Source: Plebeiibacterium marinum
GTDB lineage: Bacteria > Bacteroidota > Bacteroidia > Bacteroidales > Marinilabiliaceae
Direction: 5' to 3'
Assembly (NCBI RefSeq): GCF_026013615.1
Contig: NZ_JAPDPI010000017.1
Span: 1 to 64,000, forward strand
Length of the DNA: 64,000 nucleotides
Under the pieces are notes generated by a model that saw only the letters and a list, made by a program, of their open reading frames with translations, did not search any database and was not told the origin of the DNA. Shown one piece after another: positions 7,644 to 17,197 of this stretch. Each line of letters starts with the position of its first letter. The stretch's first letter is position 1. Made by a program: the position numbers and the translations under genes.

Positions 7644-9707
7644 TCAGCCTGGACCAGCTCTTTTTCTTCGTTGCAAATCTCTTACTACAATATCCAAAGG
7701 ACTAACAACTGTTTTTAATGCATCATTAATAATGTGTGTATACCGTTGAGTTGTTTGTATACTATTATGACCAAGCAATTCCTGTACATACCTAATGTCT
7801 TGCCCTTGCTCTAACAAATGAGTAGCAAAACTATGACGTAACATATGCAAATACACTCTTCGCCTGATACCTGCCCTAACTGCCGCATCTTTTATAACAT
7901 TCGACATACTAGTCGTGCTATATGTTTTGCCCGGCTTTGATCCTTCAAACAAATATTTCTCAGGCCTGTATTCTTTTAAATATTTTTCTAATATTGATTT
8001 TACATGTCCCGATATAACCGAATATCGATCCTTCCCTCCTTTTCCGTCTTTTATAAAGATGCGATTCTTCTTAACATCTACATCTCTTAACATTAGTTTT
8101 TGGGCTTCACTTCTACGTAATCCAGCTCCATATATAACAGCTATCAATAATTTATGCTTTATATTATCTGTTACCAACAACATAGCCCCAACTTCATCAG
8201 TCGTAAAATAATCAGGTAAATAATGCTTCCTGCGCGGGCGTATAACACTATTTTCCGATATTTGATAAGAATGCACTCTCTCAAAGAAAAACTTAAAGGC
8301 GTTAATCATGTTATCCTGCATCGCTGTTGATTTTTCACGGTGCAACAACAAATAATCTCTAATATTTTCGTTTGTAATAAATGCCGGATGCAAATAATTG
8401 TTATACTCAATAAAACGCATAAAAGCACTCAGATACATAGCCTTGGTTTGTTTACTATATTCACTACCATTTAATGCATGTTCGTATTGTAACTTAAACA
8501 AATCATGCATTTTATGATATTGCATCACCCGGTAAAGTTTGGTTTCTATCTTTTCCTTTCCATACGGTTTCTGGTTGAATTCCCATAAAACATTACGAGA
8601 AGGATGCTTTAATGTAAACTCATTAAATAATGATCTAAAATAGCTGACACTTTTTTCTGTTTGTCCTGGCAGTCTGTAGGCTCTGCTAAAAAGTATTTCC
8701 TCATCTGCAGGCAACTTACTAATCTCTTCAAAATTATAATTGCCATGAAAATATAAAAACAAAATCATCCTGTCGGCAACGGGCACTACTCCTTCCAGAA
8801 TTCTGGAAATATCATTATAGGGTACATGAACTATCCCCGCTTCTATTCTCTCAGCTCTTTTAATATTAAAATAGAGGGTTTCCCAACTTAAACCTTTTTC
8901 ATAAAAAAACTTTATAGCTGCAATACATTGTTTTAATTGGGTTTCCCCTAAAATTTCTGACTGTTTTTTAACGTAGTGAAATAAATCTTTATATTCTAAT
9001 TCCTTAACATCCCTCCCCTCAAATCCCTTTAAAAAAACAGCAAAAAAATATGAATAAACATCCTTTGTCGAAGGACTTAATCGCTTTAAGTCAAGTAGCT
9101 TATTATAAAAATCATAAAACTCCTTTTCCGAAGCCTGTAGCGATTTTAACACCTTGATTTTTTTTGATATATATATAGATGTTTCACTCCTTCTATAATT
9201 CTTTACCTCAACTTCCTCCCTTGTAAAATCATAGCCTTCTTGTAAAAGAATATCTTTAATTTTCAGATACACCTCATTTGTACCCTCAAACATCCAATTC
9301 TTTTGCTTCTTCAGCCATAAACCTTTTCCCAGATTATTTATCCTGCTATACAAATCTGGACGATAGCCATGATCCAGGTAGATCTTTTTATTTATCTTAT
9401 CTATTTTTATTTTAACAGATGAAGTTGCCCCTGAGTTTGTATTTAATTGTTTTTCTGCATATGCTTCCAGATTATTTACTTCTCCAAAAATTAGTTTCGC
9501 AAAATTTAAACTTGCAAAACACCCCTGTAAATAGGATTTATAATCCTCCCGATATGGGATATACCAAAATTTATTAGATGAGCTATATTGTCTTCCCGGT
9601 AATAGTTTTACAACTTGATCAACTGGATTATTTGACTTATAATCAAATTTTAACACAATACTTTTTTGCTTTTTATAGGTGGCAGGATAAATAAAGATTG
9701 TACTCAT
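7644..9707 (-). CDS. Tyrosine recombinase, composite domain architecture, adjacent to attC-like array
   Basis: ORF 7644..9752; MSTIFIYP start at 9707 more likely. Active-site segments YGAGLRRSEAQKL, HMLRHSFATHLLEQGQDIRYVQELLGHNSIQTTQRYTH. N-terminal W-rich repeats (KFWYIPYREDY, WLKKQKNWMFEG). Confidence 0.9.
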   Translation of the reverse strand: MSTIFIYPATYKKQKSIVLKFDYKSNNPVDQVVKLLPGRQYSSSNKFWYIPYREDYKSYLQGCFASLNFAKLIFGEVNNLEAYAEKQLNTNSGATSSVKIKIDKINKKIYLDHGYRPDLYSRINNLGKGLWLKKQKNWMFEGTNEVYLKIKDILLQEGYDFTREEVEVKNYRRSETSIYISKKIKVLKSLQASEKEFYDFYNKLLDLKRLSPSTKDVYSYFFAVFLKGFEGRDVKELEYKDLFHYVKKQSEILGETQLKQCIAAIKFFYEKGLSWETLYFNIKRAERIEAGIVHVPYNDISRILEGVVPVADRMILFLYFHGNYNFEEISKLPADEEILFSRAYRLPGQTEKSVSYFRSLFNEFTLKHPSRNVLWEFNQKPYGKEKIETKLYRVMQYHKMHDLFKLQYEHALNGSEYSKQTKAMYLSAFMRFIEYNNYLHPAFITNENIRDYLLLHREKSTAMQDNMINAFKFFFERVHSYQISENSVIRPRRKHYLPDYFTTDEVGAMLLVTDNIKHKLLIAVIYGAGLRRSEAQKLMLRDVDVKKNRIFIKDGKGGKDRYSVISGHVKSILEKYLKEYRPEKYLFEGSKPGKTYSTTSMSNVIKDAAVRAGIRRRVYLHMLRHSFATHLLEQGQDIRYVQELLGHNSIQTTQRYTHIINDALKTVVSPLDIVVRDLQRRKRAGPG

Positions 9708-9819
9708 AATGTTAGCGTTGCAAAAATTTAAGGCATCTAAATATAGAAACAATGAACATCATTTACAAAAATACGGCTTATTTTTTATTCAAAAATTATG
9801 ATGTTTTATTGAACAAACA

Positions 9820-9852
9820 TTGAAGGAACCTTGAAGGAACCTCGAAGGAACC
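9820..9852. repeat. Three tandem 11-bp direct repeats upstream of the recombinase
   Basis: TTGAAGGAACC / TTGAAGGAACC / TCGAAGGAACC. Confidence 0.9.
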
Positions 9853-10009
9853 CTTAATCATTCTTTCTTCAGTCTACAACCTTTTCCCCCAGGAATCTCT
9901 ATATCTTGTAATTTAACTTTTAAACTTTAATTAACATTCTGCACCTTGCAAACAAGTCTCACATCTCTTATCTCAAGTCTGACGATCAAATGTTATAGGT
10001 ATCTCCATA

Positions 10010-10041
10010 AAACACAAAAGCCACCCGGAATCCGGATGGCT
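10010..10041 (-). terminator. Rho-independent terminator of the etfBA-acd operon
   Basis: Minus strand AGCCATCCGG-att-CCGGGTGGCT followed by TTTGTGTTTT. Confidence 0.75.
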
Positions 10042-10075
10042 CTATAACTATCATTTAAAAATATCTACTCCTTAC

Positions 10076-11782
10076 TTAAACATGTTTGTACAAACCAAGC
10101 TGGTCAAGATTAAAGCTATGGATAAACTCGGCCCTTGACTGGTTCTCTGCCTTTCCATAATTAATATAAATCTCAGTTGATGTTTTAAAAGAATCATCTC
10201 TTTGGGTATCTAACAACAACAAGTATCCCATAACAATATGACCAGCCATTTCAACCAAACGACGTGCATGAAAATCAACATACTCCAGATCTTTTACACT
10301 TGTAACGGTTTTAACAGCGTGAACATACTCTTCTGTCATACCGATTAATATGCGACGATAACCGTGCAACTCTGGCTTAAGTTCCATAGCCTCATACTCA
10401 CGAATCCTATCTACATAGCCTCCGGTTGTAACCCCCCTAATGGCAGCTACTACCTGAAGCTGAGTTGTTCCTTCGTAAATTGAAGTAATACGGGCATCCC
10501 GGTAAATACGCTCAATAGGGTAATCCTTCATAAACCCGGAGCCCCCATGAATTTGTAACGAATCGTAGGCCAATTGGTTACTATATTCACTACTCATACC
10601 TTTTAATAGCGGAGTAAAGAAATCAGCCATTTTTTGATAACGCTTCAATTCTTTTCTTTCTTCCGGCTCAAGCTTACGCTCCTCGCTAATGTGCATATAT
10701 GTTTTATATACATCAACCATACGCGATGTTTCATACAATAAGGTACGCGAAGCATCAAGTTTGGCCTTCATCAAAGAAAGCATTTCATATACTGCCGGGA
10801 ATTGAATAATAGGTTTACCAAACTGCTCACGCTCTTTGGCATATTGCAAAGCCTCGCGATAAGCAGACTCAGAAACACCTACCGATTGAGCGCCGATACC
10901 CAAACGGGCACCATTCATTAATGCCATCACATATTTGATTAATCCCATCTTACGCGAACCAACCAATTCTGCAGGCGCATTTTTAAATACAAGCTCACAA
11001 GTAGGCGAACCTTTAATACCCATTTTATTTTCTATACGACGAACAATAACAGCTTTCTCATTTCTATCGTATATAAACATAGATAAACCACGGCCATCAG
11101 TTGTTCCTTCCTCCGAACGGGCTAAAACTAATGAAACATGGCCATCTCCATTGGTAATAAAACGTTTTACTCCATTTAAGTACCACTTGCCATCCTCCTC
11201 ATTGTATGTTGCTTTTAACTGAACCGCCTGAAGGTCAGAACCTGCATCAGGCTCGGTTAAATCCATTGCTGCTGTTTCTCCGTTAGAGATACGGGGCAAA
11301 TATTTTTGCTTTTGCTCTTCGCTGGCGAATTCATTAATTGTTTCGGCACAATCCTGTAGTCCCCATATATTAACAAACCCGGCATCTGCACGCGACACGA
11401 TATCGGCAGCCATAATATAAGGAACAATCGGGAAATTCAACCCTTCGTACTTACGCGGCAAAGTAATTCCCATTAAACCTGCCTTAACCAGAGCATCAAG
11501 GTTCTCCTGGGTGCCTTTGGCATAAATTACTTCATTATCCACAATTTTTGGACCTTCCTGATCCACACTCTCTGCATTTGGAGCTACAATATCACCACAA
11601 ATCTCTCCCACAATTTCCAAAACCTTTTCATAGCTATCCATGGCATCTTCAAAATCCATTGGGGCATAATCAAACTTATCCTTATCGGTAAAATTACGCT
11701 CTTTCAATGCCACAATTTTCTCCATCAACGGATGTGTTAGATGGAACTTTAATTCGGGGTTATCTGTAAAAAAATTAGCCAT
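10076..11782 (-). CDS. Acyl-CoA dehydrogenase
   Basis: 568 aa; AMDLTEPDAGSDLQAVQLKA, QIHGGSGFMKDYPIERIYRDARITSIYEGTTQLQ; next to etfA/etfB. Confidence 0.95.
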   Translation of the reverse strand: MANFFTDNPELKFHLTHPLMEKIVALKERNFTDKDKFDYAPMDFEDAMDSYEKVLEIVGEICGDIVAPNAESVDQEGPKIVDNEVIYAKGTQENLDALVKAGLMGITLPRKYEGLNFPIVPYIMAADIVSRADAGFVNIWGLQDCAETINEFASEEQKQKYLPRISNGETAAMDLTEPDAGSDLQAVQLKATYNEEDGKWYLNGVKRFITNGDGHVSLVLARSEEGTTDGRGLSMFIYDRNEKAVIVRRIENKMGIKGSPTCELVFKNAPAELVGSRKMGLIKYVMALMNGARLGIGAQSVGVSESAYREALQYAKEREQFGKPIIQFPAVYEMLSLMKAKLDASRTLLYETSRMVDVYKTYMHISEERKLEPEERKELKRYQKMADFFTPLLKGMSSEYSNQLAYDSLQIHGGSGFMKDYPIERIYRDARITSIYEGTTQLQVVAAIRGVTTGGYVDRIREYEAMELKPELHGYRRILIGMTEEYVHAVKTVTSVKDLEYVDFHARRLVEMAGHIVMGYLLLLDTQRDDSFKTSTEIYINYGKAENQSRAEFIHSFNLDQLGLYKHV

Positions 11783-11867
11783 TTTCTTATTTTTTAGATA
11801 ATAGACTCAGAGACACAAGATCATAGACATCATCTGTCTAAAAACCTCTCATCCCTTATTTAACAGT

Positions 11868-12887
11868 CTATTTTGTGTTCTTTTTATAAAGTTTAATCAG
11901 TTTTGGAACAATGTCGTTCACATCGCCATTAATCACATAATCAGCAATTTTATTGATAGGTGCATTTGAATCGTTATTGATTGCAATAATCATTGATGAT
12001 TCTTCCATACCTGCCGTATGCTGAATTTGCCCGGATATACCACAAGCAATATATAATTTAGGACGAACCGTAACCCCGGTTTGTCCGATTTGACGCTCAT
12101 GATCGGCAAATCCTGCATCAACTGCAGCCCTTGACGCACCAACTTCGGCACTTAGCACATCTGCCAGTTGATATAACTGATTAAACCCTTCTTTTGAACC
12201 CATACCATAACCTCCGGCAACAATAATCGAAGAATTTTTTATGTTGACTTTTGATTTTTCCATATGACGTTCAATTACCTTAACAACCAAATCTTCTGGT
12301 TTTAGGATTTTATCAACGTCAATTTCCTTTATTTCACCTTTATAGCTAGCATCATGAATTTCCATTTTCATAACCCCTTCACGAACGGTAGCCATTTGCG
12401 GACGACAATCCGGGTTAATAATAGTGGCTACAATGTTGCCTCCAAAAGCAGGTCGGATCTGATAAAGAAGATCTTTATATTCTTTACCCGCCTTCTTATC
12501 TGAATGATCTCCAATTTCCAATGCAGTACAGTCTGCAGTTAACCCACTAAACAAAGCAGAAGAAACCCTTGGTCCCAGGTCCCTGCCTAATGTAGACGCC
12601 CCCAGCAAACAAACTTCCGGCTTTTCGGCTTTAAATAAATCAACAATTATTGAAGTATATGGAAGAGTAGTATAAAACTCCAACCTTTTGTCATCTCCCA
12701 GGTGTATAACATCAACACCATAAGGATAAATCTGACTTTCAATTCCTTTTATATTATGACCCAAAGCTACTGCTTCCAGTTTGCAATTAAGGTCGTTGGC
12801 TAAAGATCTCCCTTTAGTAAGCAATTCTAAACTTACATCAGCAACCTTGCCTTCTTCTATTTCGCAAATTACAAATACGTTACCCAT
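11868..12887 (-). CDS. etfA: Electron transfer flavoprotein alpha subunit (FixB family)
   Basis: C-terminal FAD-binding segment VAGGYGMGSKEGFNQL...SRAAVDAGF...QIGQTGVTVRPKLYIACGISGQIQHTAGM. Confidence 0.95.
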   Translation of the reverse strand: MGNVFVICEIEEGKVADVSLELLTKGRSLANDLNCKLEAVALGHNIKGIESQIYPYGVDVIHLGDDKRLEFYTTLPYTSIIVDLFKAEKPEVCLLGASTLGRDLGPRVSSALFSGLTADCTALEIGDHSDKKAGKEYKDLLYQIRPAFGGNIVATIINPDCRPQMATVREGVMKMEIHDASYKGEIKEIDVDKILKPEDLVVKVIERHMEKSKVNIKNSSIIVAGGYGMGSKEGFNQLYQLADVLSAEVGASRAAVDAGFADHERQIGQTGVTVRPKLYIACGISGQIQHTAGMEESSMIIAINNDSNAPINKIADYVINGDVNDIVPKLIKLYKKNTK

Positions 12888-12987
12888 TTTTTCTTTAAGA
12901 TTTTTAGATATGAGATAAGAGATTATAGACTATAACTCCAAACTTTATCTCATCTAATAAATAAAAATGATTACAATAATTATCACT

Positions 12988-13935
12988 TTATCCGATAGTG
13001 TGGTTTTCGATCAACTCTACTATTAACTCTTCCAGCTCAGATTCATCAGATGAAATCTTTTTTGCTTCCTTTGCCTGGAAAACAACGTTTTCAATCTTTT
13101 TAACCTTTGTTGGAGAACCAGAAAGACCTAACCAATTGATATCTGTTTCAATATCATTAACGCTCCACTCCTCAATTTTTAAATAAGGACGGTCAGCTGT
13201 TAAATCCATGTAATCTTCACTTTGATCCTGAATTTCGGTAACTGTTTTGGCATGTTTATATTTCTGAACCTTCTTGGCATTTCTTGGGCGACAATCAGGG
13301 GCAGAAGCATTTACTGTCAGAACACACGGAAATGTGGTTCCTACTGTTTCAACACCTCTTTCAAGCCTTCTTTTAATTACTAAAGATCCCTTAATATTTA
13401 ATGATACTTCATCTGCCAGTATGGCATGGGGCACACCATATTTATCATCTTCAGCAACTATACCTTCTGTAACCGATACAATTTCCTCGGCATAAGTAAC
13501 CTGAGGCAATCCTAATTTTTCGGCAACCTGAGGCCCTACTTGAGCGGTGTCTCCATCAATAGCCTGTCTTCCTGCAATAATGATATCGTAATCACTTATT
13601 TTTTTAATGGCACATGAAATGGCGTATGAAGTTGCAAGTGTGTCTGATCCGGCAAAAGCCCTGTCTGTTAACAAATAACCATTATCCGCACCTCTGTATA
13701 AGCCTTCGCGAATAATATCAGCAGCACGTCCAGGCCCCATCGTTAAAATGGTTACTTCTGAACCTGGATATCTATCCTTTAACCTTAAAGCTTGCTCCAA
13801 TGCATTTAAATCTTCCGGGTTGAAGATGGCAGGCAAAGCCGCACGGTTAACCGTTCCATCTGCCTTCATTGCATCTTTTCCAACATTTCTGGTGTCGGGA
13901 ACCTGCTTAGCAAGGACAATAATTTTTAATCCCAT
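12988..13935 (-). CDS. etfB: Electron transfer flavoprotein beta subunit (FixA family)
   Basis: KIIVLAKQVPDT...INPEDLNALEQALRLKD...AGRQAIDGDTAQVGPQVAEKLGLPQVTY. Confidence 0.95.
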   Translation of the reverse strand: MGLKIIVLAKQVPDTRNVGKDAMKADGTVNRAALPAIFNPEDLNALEQALRLKDRYPGSEVTILTMGPGRAADIIREGLYRGADNGYLLTDRAFAGSDTLATSYAISCAIKKISDYDIIIAGRQAIDGDTAQVGPQVAEKLGLPQVTYAEEIVSVTEGIVAEDDKYGVPHAILADEVSLNIKGSLVIKRRLERGVETVGTTFPCVLTVNASAPDCRPRNAKKVQKYKHAKTVTEIQDQSEDYMDLTADRPYLKIEEWSVNDIETDINWLGLSGSPTKVKKIENVVFQAKEAKKISSDESELEELIVELIENHTIG

Positions 13936-14097
13936 ATTTTATATGATTTTAAGAGTGAGAAATTTTTTCAATGGCTAGCAAATTTAAAAAATCCATTGAA
14001 TTACACAATCTATCAGAAGTAAAAATCAACAAAACAGTATAAATTTTGTTTTAAATAATACTAACAAGAAAAATACTATTTCATTGTAAAACCGAAT

Positions 14098-14216
14098 TTC
14101 TCACCCCTTGTCCCCCGAAAGGGGAAGCCTCTCGCACTATGTGGGTTGAGACTCTCCCTTCAGAGCCTGTCCCGAAATTGTATTCGGGAGAGTTGGAGGG
14201 CGCGGGTTGGAATAAA
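14098..14216. repeat. Dispersed palindromic repeat, copy 1
   Basis: TCACCCCTTGTCCCCCGAAAGGGGAAGCC...TGTGGGTTGAGACTCTCCCTTCAG...; resembles the element at 59862-59997. Confidence 0.65.
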
Positions 14217-14263
14217 TTCGGGTTTTAGTGCAGAGATTAATTATAAACACAAAAACCAACCAT

Positions 14264-14728
14264 ATGAAAACGCTATTATTTATTATTTTATCATTTACAA
14301 TATCAAACAAAATGGACGCTCAAAAAAAACAATACAACCCTTTAACCCAAGATGAAAAAAGGGTAATTATTGACAAGGGGACAGAAATGCCCTTTACAGG
14401 AAAATATAACAGCAATAAAAATTCGGGCACATACATTTGTAAACAATGCAACGCTCCTTTATACAAAAGCTCTGATAAATTTGACTCTAATTGTGGATGG
14501 CCTAGTTTTGATGACGAAATACGAGGGGCTGTAAAACGGATTCCTGACAAAGATGGCAGAAGAACTGAGATTGTATGCAATAACTGTAATGGTCATTTAG
14601 GACACGTATTTTTTAACGAAGGCTTTACTACTAAAAACACAAGACATTGTGTAAATTCTATTTCACTTAACTTTATCCACACAGACTCGATTCCTCCCGA
14701 AATAATAAAAACAGAAAAAAGGGAGTAG
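14264..14728 (+). CDS. msrB: Peptide-methionine (R)-S-oxide reductase MsrB, probably exported
   Basis: GTYICKQCNAPLYKSSDKFDSNCGWPSFDD...CNNCNGHLGHVF...NTRHCVNSISLNF; signal-peptide-like MKTLLFIILSF. ORF 14228..14728. Confidence 0.93.
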   Translation: MKTLLFIILSFTISNKMDAQKKQYNPLTQDEKRVIIDKGTEMPFTGKYNSNKNSGTYICKQCNAPLYKSSDKFDSNCGWPSFDDEIRGAVKRIPDKDGRRTEIVCNNCNGHLGHVFFNEGFTTKNTRHCVNSISLNFIHTDSIPPEIIKTEKRE

Positions 14729-14836
14729 TAATTTTAATTAAGAAAAAATCAGTTTATTTTTGCACACAATATTTTATATGTTGAGAATTTATATCTCATT
14801 GTATAATTTACATTAAGGAAGTGTTCATCTAATAAA

Positions 14837-16267
14837 TTGCATTATATCAATATGTTTTCATTTCAGTCAACTCAACTTTATTTTCTGCGTTTATTATTAA
14901 TTTTATGCATCCCTGCAACTTTCAATACCAATGATATTACTGCACAAAAAGGCATGTATCATACCTTTTATATAGATTCCCTAATTAAGAACACCACAAT
15001 AAACGATAGCCTTGACTATAACATTGAAAAATGGAAAGCCTTACCTCTTGATCAACGTTTTTTTATTTTAGACACTATAGAATATAATAGAAATCAAACA
15101 TCCACCTTGATTCCTAATGTAAGAAATTACAAAGACTTTGTGATGAGCTTAAAGTTTTATCCCGATCCAAACCTTAAAATAGATTTTAAACCAACCCTGG
15201 TAAACAAGGAACTGTTATATCAGGAAGATGGCTATTTTTTTGTTTTGAACAACAACAGGCAAACTGATTTTATTAAAACAGAACCTTTTTCAATCAAAAA
15301 GAAAAATGAAGAAATCTTTATTTCAAATCCTCACCTGGTAAAACACGTATTAAAAACCATACCCGAACCACATAGGTTAATCACCGACAGGCAACATTTA
15401 AACAAAAGATCTGCTGAAGAGGGGATCAGGAGTCTTTTAACACGCGATATAAACAAACCCGACAAACTAAAAGAAAAGAAAAAAATTAAAGGCCCCTGGA
15501 CATTAACAGGTATAGAAAGCATTCAACTATCGCAGGCATATCTTGAAAACTGGACAAAAGGTGGTGAAAACTCGGTATCCTTATTGAGTGATTTGCTTTT
15601 AAATGCCAATTACAAAAAGGATAAAAATGAATGGGAAAACTACGTACGCCATAAAGTAGGAGTAATAAGCTCTGAAAGCTATGCCACACAAATTAATACC
15701 GACCAGATTGAAATGAATAGTAAATACGGTATGAAAGCATCAAAAAGATGGTACTATTCTGCATTATACGATTTTAAGACTCAATTCTTCAATGGTTACA
15801 ATAATAAAAACAGGGAAGAAATAATCTCGGGATTTATGTCGCCGGCCTATTTTACCGTTGCCTTAGGCATGGATTACAAAAAAGATAAAGTTTTTACTTT
15901 GCTGCTCTCTCCCCTTACTGCCAAACTAACCTACGTTATGGATACGGTTAAGGTGAATCAGGATAAATACATTAAAAACGGTAAGCTGGAAGGAAAAAGA
16001 TCTGCATTTAGTAACGGAGCATCGATAGTAAACAATATCAACTGGAAAATATCCACCGAATTATCCCTTGTCTCAAAAATAGATGCCTATATTAGTTATT
16101 TTACTAAAGACGACATACAACAAGTTGATTGGGAATTGATTTTTAACATGAGAGTAAACAGGTTTTTATCAACCAGAATCAACACGCAACTCAGATATTT
16201 TAATAATGAATCAGATAAAATTCAGTTAAGAGAGAATTTTACCATTGGGTTTAATTACAAATTTTAG
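14837..16267 (+). CDS. DUF3078-like outer-membrane-associated protein
   Basis: 476 aa; TGIESIQLSQAYLENWTKGGENSVSLLSDLLLNANYKKDKNEWEN pattern, beta-rich C-terminus ending F-x-F. Confidence 0.75.
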   Translation: MHYINMFSFQSTQLYFLRLLLILCIPATFNTNDITAQKGMYHTFYIDSLIKNTTINDSLDYNIEKWKALPLDQRFFILDTIEYNRNQTSTLIPNVRNYKDFVMSLKFYPDPNLKIDFKPTLVNKELLYQEDGYFFVLNNNRQTDFIKTEPFSIKKKNEEIFISNPHLVKHVLKTIPEPHRLITDRQHLNKRSAEEGIRSLLTRDINKPDKLKEKKKIKGPWTLTGIESIQLSQAYLENWTKGGENSVSLLSDLLLNANYKKDKNEWENYVRHKVGVISSESYATQINTDQIEMNSKYGMKASKRWYYSALYDFKTQFFNGYNNKNREEIISGFMSPAYFTVALGMDYKKDKVFTLLLSPLTAKLTYVMDTVKVNQDKYIKNGKLEGKRSAFSNGASIVNNINWKISTELSLVSKIDAYISYFTKDDIQQVDWELIFNMRVNRFLSTRINTQLRYFNNESDKIQLRENFTIGFNYKF

Positions 16268-16325
16268 CCTTTCATCAAATAATTTATGCTTTTCGTAAAT
16301 TTTAACATTTTTTCACTAAATATTT

Positions 16326-16356
16326 TTTGGCACAAACAATTAAGCCATTATATTTG
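16326..16356 (+). promoter_or_regulatory. Bacteroidota-type promoter (TTTG - 19 bp - TAnnTTTG)
   Basis: TTTG at 16326-16329, 19-bp spacer, TATATTTG at 16349-16356. Confidence 0.6.
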
Positions 16357-16362
16357 TAATAG

Positions 16363-16496
16363 CAATTAAGAAATGAAATACCCAAATAGGGTAACAAAAT
16401 ATTTAAAGTCTTAAATTTTCTCATAGTTTAGGGTTAGGTTTGGTTAAAGATCGAAAGCCGTTGTCATTTTCTAAGACAGCGGCTTTCACTTTTTTA
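16363..16496 (+). ncRNA. Candidate ~130-nt small RNA / short transcript
   Basis: Bounded by the promoter above and the perfectly placed terminator at 16453-16496; only a 13-codon ORF inside (MKYPNRVTKYLKS*). Confidence 0.45.
16453..16496 (+). terminator. Rho-independent terminator
   Basis: GAAAGCCGTTGTC-attttctaa-GACAGCGGCTTTC-actTTTTTTA (one G-T wobble in the stem). Confidence 0.85.
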
Positions 16497-16564
16497 TAGC
16501 AGTTAGTTTAAATAATTATCGTTAAATTTCAGATCTTTATAATCATCTATAAAACAATTAATTT

Positions 16565-17179
16565 ATGCTATTAAAGATATATCCGGAAAACCCGAATCCC
16601 AAGGACATTATATATGTTACAGAAGAACTTCGCAAAGGTGCCGTAGTGATATACCCCACAGACACTGTATACGGAATTGGGTGCGATATCAATAATTCAA
16701 AGGCCGTAGAACGTGTTGCCAGGTTAAAAAACATAAACCTTAAAAAAGAACACCTCTCATTTATCTGTTACGACCTAAGCCACATTTCCGATTATACAAA
16801 AAGCCTGAGCAACAATACATTTAAAATCATGAAACGTAACCTGCCCGGGCCTTTCACCTTTATTTTAAATGCCAACAGCAACGTTCCCAAACTTTTTAAA
16901 AACAACAAAAAAACAGTAGGGATCAGGATACCTGACAATAATATCATTCGCGATTTAGTAAAAGAACTGGGGAATCCCATCCTGAGCACTTCCGTTATAG
17001 ATGAGGACGACATTATTGAATACACCACTGATCCGGAGTTAATATACGAAAAGTTCTCAAAACATGTGGATATTGTCATTGATGGCGGTTACGGAAACAA
17101 CACCCCCTCTACAATTGTCAACTGCACAAATGGAGACCTTGAAATTATCAGACAAGGGAAAGGCGAATTAGAACACTAA
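16565..17179 (+). CDS. L-threonylcarbamoyladenylate synthase (Sua5/YciO/YrdC family)
   Basis: 204 aa; GAVVIYPTDTVYGIGCDI...PGPFTFIL...VGIRIPDN...ILSTSV. Confidence 0.93.
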   Translation: MLLKIYPENPNPKDIIYVTEELRKGAVVIYPTDTVYGIGCDINNSKAVERVARLKNINLKKEHLSFICYDLSHISDYTKSLSNNTFKIMKRNLPGPFTFILNANSNVPKLFKNNKKTVGIRIPDNNIIRDLVKELGNPILSTSVIDEDDIIEYTTDPELIYEKFSKHVDIVIDGGYGNNTPSTIVNCTNGDLEIIRQGKGELEH

Positions 17180-17197
17180 AAACCAATTATCAACCCA

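Noticed and set aside
7644-9707. Canonical integron integrase (IntI)
   Set aside because: The C-terminal region goes from ...FEGSKPGKTYSTTSMSNVIKDAAVRAGIRRRVYLHMLRHSF without an obvious IntI-specific insertion, and the protein is about twice IntI length, so I call it integron-like only.
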